64,000 nt of DNA from Megascapheus bottae (Eukaryota > Chordata > Mammalia > Rodentia > Geomyidae). The position numbers and the translations under genes are program-made. This document shows positions 58,794 to 64,000 of the stretch, piece after piece (position 1 is the first letter of the stretch; the number at the start of each line of letters is the position of its first letter). The notes beneath the pieces were generated by a model. It did not search any database. It was not told the origin of the DNA and worked only from the letters and a program-made list of their open reading frames with translations. The stretch covers positions 1,054,001-1,118,000 of the forward strand of contig JANJXV010000129.1 in assembly GCA_024803745.1 (NCBI GenBank). The letters are read 5' to 3'.

Positions 58794-61075
58794 AGCATTC
58801 AGGATGCCCACTCCCTCCACTCCTTTTTAACATAGTACTAGAATTCCTAGGCAGTGCAATAAGGCAAGAAGCAAGCATAAAGGGGATCCAAGTAGGGAAA
58901 GAGGAAATAAAACTATCCCTCTTTGCCGATGACATGATTCTGTATTTAAAGAATCCTATAGACTCTACTCCCAAGCTCCTTGAGCTGATTCAAAGATTTG
59001 GAAGGGTAACAGGCCATAAAATGAACCCTCACAAATCAACTACCTTACTTTACGCCAACACTGAGAGGAACGAGGCAATAATCAGGAAAGAAATTCCTTT
59101 CACAGTAGCCTCAAAGAAAATAAAGTACCTAGCAATTAGCTTAACTAAGAATGTAAAGGACCGTTTAGATGAAAACTTTAAAACCCTAAAAAAGGAAATT
59201 AAAGCAGAACTAAGGAAAGGGAAAAACCTCCCATGCTCCTGGTTTGGAAGAATCAACATTGTGAAAATGATAATCTTGCCAAGGGCTATCTACAAATTCA
59301 ATGTAATACCAATCAACATCCCAATGTCATTCTTTAAAGAAATAGAAGAGGCAATTCAAAATTTCATATGGAATAATAAAAGACCCCGTATACCAAAAAT
59401 ACTTCTTAGCAGAAAGAACAGCGCTGGAGGAATTTCAATTCCAAACTTAAGACTCTATTACAGAGCTATAATTCTCAAAACAGCTTGGTACTGGCACAAG
59501 AACAGGCCTGAAGTCCATTGCAGTAGAACTGCGGACCCAGATATTAAACCACAGCCCTATGGCCACATAATCTTTGACCAGGGAGCCAAAAAAGTAGAAT
59601 GGAAGAAAGATAGCCTCTTCAACAAGTTGTGCTGGCAGAACTGGTTAAACACCTGCAGAAAAATAAGTTGGATCCTTCTTTGTCCCCTTGCACTAGAATT
59701 AACTCCAAATGGATCAAAGATGTGGAGGTAAAAGCTGACACACTGAAACGTTTACAGGAAGGAATAGGAGATACACTAGGCCTCCTTGGTACAGGTCGAA
59801 ACTTTCTTAATAAGGACCAAGAATCACAACAAATCAGAGAAAGGCTGGATAAGTGGGACTGCATTAAACTGCAGAGCTTTTGTATGGCAACGGATATAGC
59901 TAGTAAACTAATCAGGAAGCCTACAGAGTGGGAGAAGATCTTCAACACCCAAACAACGGACAAAGGCCTCATATCTAAAATATATCAACAACTCAAAAAA
60001 TTGAATCACTCCAAAACTCACCTCCAAAGTAACACCCATCCCATTAAAAATGGGCCAAAGACCTAAAGAGAGTCTTCTCTGAAGAAGAAACAATATTGCC
60101 TATTGACACATGAAGAAATGCTCAACATCTCTGGTCATAAAAGAAATGCAAATCAAAACAAGTCTAAGATTCCACCTCACTCCAGTTAGAATGGCCAGGA
60201 TCAGGAAAATGAATGACAACAGATGCTGGAGGCGATGTGGCCAGGAGGGATCAGTACTACACTGTTGATGGGAGTGCAAACTCGTTCAACCACTATGGAA
60301 AGCAGTGCGGCAGTGCCTCAAAACGCTAAACATACAACTCCCCTATGGCCCACCAATTCCAGTACTTGGCATTTACCCAACAATCCAGAAACAAGGGCAT
60401 ACTAAACCCACTAGCACAACAATGTTATTTGCAGCACTATTCACCATAGCAAAGATATGGAACCAACCAAGATGTCCCTCAGTTGATGAGTGGATCAACA
60501 AGTTGTGGTATTTGTACACAATGGAATTCTATGCTGCTGTCAGAAAGAATGACATCGCCCCATTTGTTAGGAAATGGAAAGACTTAGAACAAATCATATT
60601 AAGTGAAGTAAGCCAGACTCAAAGGAACTTAGTCTCAGTGGTTTCCCTCATTCGTCATAATCAGTAGAAACCTTGGGCTCTACTAACAGAGATTGTCAAT
60701 AGAGCAAAAGGCCATATATAAGGCCATATAATGTGAAGCTAATTGAAAGGACCTCCAGGATATTGACACAAAAGCCATATAATGAATGATTGTTGTCCTT
60801 AATGTACTATGTTGTCTCTCATCTCGTTTGCTGTCCCTTGGTTATCCCATATTGGGATAGTATCTCACTTTATCTTATATATTGAATTTATTTGTATTTG
60901 GATATTTGAAATTTGATAGGGAAGGGGGGAAAACCAAGACGGGGGGGGTGTGGGGTTGGAGGGAAATGGGTACCAAGACATGTGAAAGGGTATCAATGTA
61001 TGTGAATTAATGCACCTTCTATCTGGCAAATATCATCTAACCCTTTTACTAATTACAATAAAAAACTGAAAAAAA
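58794..61075 (+). mobile_element. L1, RT to 3'UTR, 1.6 kb shorter than in unit A
   Basis: Starts in the reverse-transcriptase region just before the gatgacatgattctg motif and runs to the 3'UTR polypurine and tail near 61070. Unit A has the same start, then about 1601 bp more of ORF2 before rejoining. The ORF2 frame is open at 58934-59731 (265 codons); a one-base change near 59660 shifts it to 59629-60066, which reads through the position of A's TGA. Confidence 0.93.
58934..60066 (+). pseudogene. L1 ORF2 C-terminal part, frameshifted (unit B)
   Basis: The RT finger and palm beyond the Asp-Asp pair, the thumb, and the C-terminal region with Asp-Lys-Trp-Asp-Cys-Ile-Lys-Leu. Two overlapping open frames join near 59660. 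It lacks the RT motifs upstream of Phe-Ala-Asp-Asp and is inactive. Confidence 0.9.
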
Positions 61076-61119
61076 AGAAAGTTGTAGTGCGTAGGGAGGA
61101 TGATGGGTCCAAATACATT

Positions 61120-62430
61120 TCTTCTTAGAAATTTACCTCATCTGGTTGCCCTGGATTTTCCTGGCCTTCTTCTTAGAGAAAGTTCTGTTATACTGGATTT
61201 GTGGCTTGGCAATGATCTAGCATGTACATCTTCGAGTAAGACATCCACAACTTCCATGCCTGAGACTCGAGTTTCCTGACCTTTGGCAACAGCACAGCAA
61301 CATCTTTCTTCCTCCTGAGCCACAGGCCAAGTGAGCTGGCTTGAGCTGGTTGTTAGTTACAGTGGCTTGGTTACCAGGGTTCCATATTCTGTTCCATTGT
61401 GAGGGAGGCAGGGTCACCTTTCAGGGCCCAATGACCAAATATCCTTGCTCACAAAAGACCTCACCAAAGACATACTGGAGGCTGAATCTCTCCTCCAATC
61501 TCACAATATACATGTGGACCTTATTTGTCCAATCCCAATGTCTTCCACTAGGCCCAACTACCAGTCTGGTCTCAGGCTCAAGGAGCCTTTCTTAGGTAAG
61601 ATCCAAACTTAAGGGTCAATATTGCCCTCATCCTTTACAAAACATTTGCTTCACAGTGCCTTCTCTGCCTGCATTTTGCCCCTTGTTGAATTTTTTTTGC
61701 TTTTGCTAGTCTTGGGACTTGACCTCAGAGTGTGAACATTGTTCTTGGGCTTTCTTTAGGCTTTAGCTGTCCCACCGAGCCACAGCACCACTTGCAGCGT
61801 TTTCTATGTATGTGGTAATGAGGAATCAAACCTTAGGCTTACTGCTTGGTAGCCAAGGACTCTACCACTAGGTCAAACACACAGGGCATCTTGCACATAT
61901 TTTTGACGTCAATCTACTAGGATATTATTAGGTTTCTGTATCCTAATCAATTTTTTCCTGATGATTAGCTTTGCTGTCATGTGTAAAAAATGCAAGAGGG
62001 AAAAACACAGAAGAATTAGTGAAATTAAAAAAAAGCATTAGAAACAGTTAAGTGTTCATTCTTTGTAGGAGAAAGGATATTTGGATATGGTGATGATGAT
62101 GATGACTTTATAATTACTATGTCAGGGTTGAGAGTTTGGCATAGTGGTAGAGTGCTTGCCTAGCATCCATGAAGATCTGGATTTGATTGCTCAGTACCAC
62201 ATAGATAGAAAATCTAGATGTGGCACTGTGGCTCAAGTGGCAGAGCGCTAGACTTGAGAAAACCCGAGGACAGTGCTCAGGCCCTGAATTCAAGCCCCAA
62301 GACTGGCAGAAAGATAAAAGAAAATAAAAATGCTTTTTACGAGCTAATTCACTCACAGCATTTGCTTCTGAAATCTTCGCTTCTGCATCTTGTGAAATAC
62401 CCCTTTCCCTCAACGTAGACAAGAAAAACA
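61120..62430 (-). repeat. Right arm of long inverted repeat (unit B)
   Basis: Counterpart of 26720-28041, with an antisense ID dimer at about 61693-61890 and a plus-strand ID dimer at about 62127-62310. About 23 bp are missing near 61517 compared with A. Confidence 0.88.
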
Positions 62431-64000
62431 GATCCATCCCATGGTCCACTGTGAGGCCACTGGTTGGGCTAAGAGCTAGTCGTGCAGCAACACATAAGTT
62501 TTATTCTAATACTTTCCAAACTTTGTACTCAAATATGCTACCTACTTACCAACTTATGTCAGTTATCCATATGCTATAACTATTCTTCATTACTACAATA
62601 TTCTTACACTCCTACGTTAATCCTCTTGCACCTCCCCTGACCTCTCTCATTCTTTTTTTCTATCTCTGGACCTCTGCTCGTCTTTCAACCCTTATACTGC
62701 ACGGATCTACACTTGATGGCTGTTGAGCAATATTGTATATGTAGGTGGTTAATTATTCTCTAGGCTCAGAGGGACTTAAAGACAATAGAGATTGGATTGA
62801 GAGGCTTATTGTTTTGGGTATAAATCGCTTATCAGTGGTTGTATTAGGCTGGTCTGTAAGTGCACAAAAAGAAAGAGTGATAATACCAATCAAAACTTGT
62901 GAACATCTAGTGTCTGCCATCTACAGAGGTCTAGGTTGGTTATATCTGAAAAACTATAATTGTATTTAGTAGTAATCTTGCTCCCATTTTCAAATGGGCA
63001 GAACAAGAAACTCAAGAAAAATGTCAAATCAAGAAACAACATCCCCCACCCAATGTAAACAGACAATGGAACAGTCACTGGCAAACCTAGAGGAGAGTCT
63101 TCCAATTGCTACACAAATGCAATTGATAAACATCATTAATGAAAAATGTGAAAATATAAAGAAAGAGATAATGGAGGAAGCCATACCTGAACAAGAGGAA
63201 AGCAAAAACAAGGTGATAAGTGAAAAAGAAGAAGCCATAAAGGAGGCCATAATAAAGGTTATTCAAAGAAAGATGGATGAATTCAAAGAATCCACAAATA
63301 AAAACGTGACCAAACTCCAGCAAATGTCCAAAGAAAATAAAGCTACTGAGCTAACCACTCAAAAGGAAATCAAGGAGATAAAGAAATCCATACATGATCT
63401 AAAACAAGGGATGCAAGGCATCAAAAGTGAGCAATTAGAAGCAAGGGAGATGAAAAATAAAGTAGATAGCTTTGATAGCAGGTTAGACATTGCAGAGGAG
63501 AGAATTTCCGTGGCTGAAGATAATTTAGGTATTATAAAGAACAGAAAATGAGTCAATCCAAATCTAGGAAATATGAGAGAGCGCTTCAGGAGGTCCAAGA
63601 TACAATTAGGAAGCCTAATTTAAGGCTAGTTGGTACTGAGGAGGGCGTGGAGGAAGAGGTCAATGGTATTGGAAATATACTTCAGGGAATCATCTCAGAG
63701 AATTTCCCAAATATCCAGAAGGGCAGGCCCATCCAGATACGAGAAGCTTTTAGAACCCCAAACAGACCTGACCAGAAAAGAACATCCCACCGCCACATTG
63801 TGATCCGAACTGGATCAATAGAAACGAAAGGAAAGATCCTAAAGGCAGCCAGGAAAAAGGGATCAGTAACCTACAAAGGCAAACCAATCACAATAACCCC
63901 AGATTTCTCAGCAGAGACCATGCAAGCACGAAGTGACTGGAAGCATATATGTCATGCCCTTAAATCAAATAACTACCAACCAAGAATACTGTAGCCAGCT
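62431..64000 (+). mobile_element. L1 5' segment with ORF1, cut by window end (unit B)
   Basis: Counterpart of 28042-29604: 5' non-coding region, then ORF1. The ORF2 start lies beyond the window. Confidence 0.9.
62994..63994 (+). pseudogene. L1 ORF1 relic (unit B)
   Basis: ATG at 62994, open for 185 codons through the Lys/Glu-rich coiled coil. A 4-bp loss near 63535 relative to A then shifts to the frame 63548-63994, which holds the RNA-recognition-like and C-terminal domains and reads Asn-Asn-Tyr-Gln-Pro-Arg-Ile-Leu before TAG. Unit A is broken at other places (TAA near 28771, 11-bp loss, TAA at 29578), so taken together the copies show a once-normal ORF1. Confidence 0.92.

Larger units (their letters stand above)
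35048..64000. repeat. Segmental duplication unit B (partial, direct orientation)
   Basis: Collinear second copy of A positions 1 to about 29604, cut by the window end. Compared with A it carries two extra segments (42872-43453 and 48330-48713), lacks about 1.6 kb of L1 ORF2, and has many small indels, including a shorter GA repeat at 38282-38475 and a 12-bp tandem duplication near 44200. Substitutions are spread throughout at a few percent by eye. L1s, SINEs and shared ZNF lesions sit at matching places, so they predate the duplication. Confidence 0.96.

Overview
The window is repeat-dense mammalian, most likely rodent, DNA. It has C2H2 zinc-finger and KRAB exons with GT/AG splice signals, LINE-1 (L1) copies with recognisable ORF1 and ORF2, and many copies of two related SINE types: ID-like tRNA-derived monomers or dimers, and composite elements with a 7SL/B1-like left half joined to an ID half. 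That SINE pairing suggests a castorimorph/geomyoid rodent (kangaroo-rat or pocket-mouse kind). This taxonomic call is inference from memory of repeat families, not a search.

The dominant architecture is one direct tandem segmental duplication with a period of about 35 kb. Bases 1-35047 are one full period (unit A). Bases 35048-64000 repeat it collinearly (unit B) up to the equivalent of A position about 29604, where the window ends. By eye the two units differ by a few percent plus indels. Because base 1 already aligns to 35048, the array probably continues beyond at least one edge.

Layout of a unit in A coordinates: terminal exon of a KRAB zinc-finger gene (845-2321) with decayed fingers to about 2930; an internally inverted L1 (3445-4345); poorly recognisable DNA (4.3-9.8 kb); left arm of a 1.3-kb inverted repeat (9.8-11.1 kb); a RalGDS-family RasGEF-N pseudogene (11.2-13.2 kb); a SINE and GA-repeat cluster (13.6-17.5 kb); three serial L1 3' tails (17.6-19.8 kb); an L1 ORF2 segment (22.8-26.7 kb); the right inverted arm (26.7-28.0 kb); an L1 5' segment with ORF1 and the start of ORF2 (28.0-30.2 kb); then the KRAB-A exon (32965-33091) and KRAB-B exon (33854-33943) that serve the terminal exon of the next unit at 35892.

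So the window holds one nearly complete KRAB-ZNF gene across the A/B junction, and the 3' end of another at the left edge. In both, the frame from KRAB runs through a spacer of about 137 codons and hits a stop before the fingers; the finger array lies in another frame. A KRAB-plus-spacer product of about 209 residues, without fingers, is what the sequence would encode. Nothing else appears to be an intact protein gene. I found no convincing new biological system. The most interesting features are the duplicated KRAB module with its shared and private lesions, and the structural differences between the two units.
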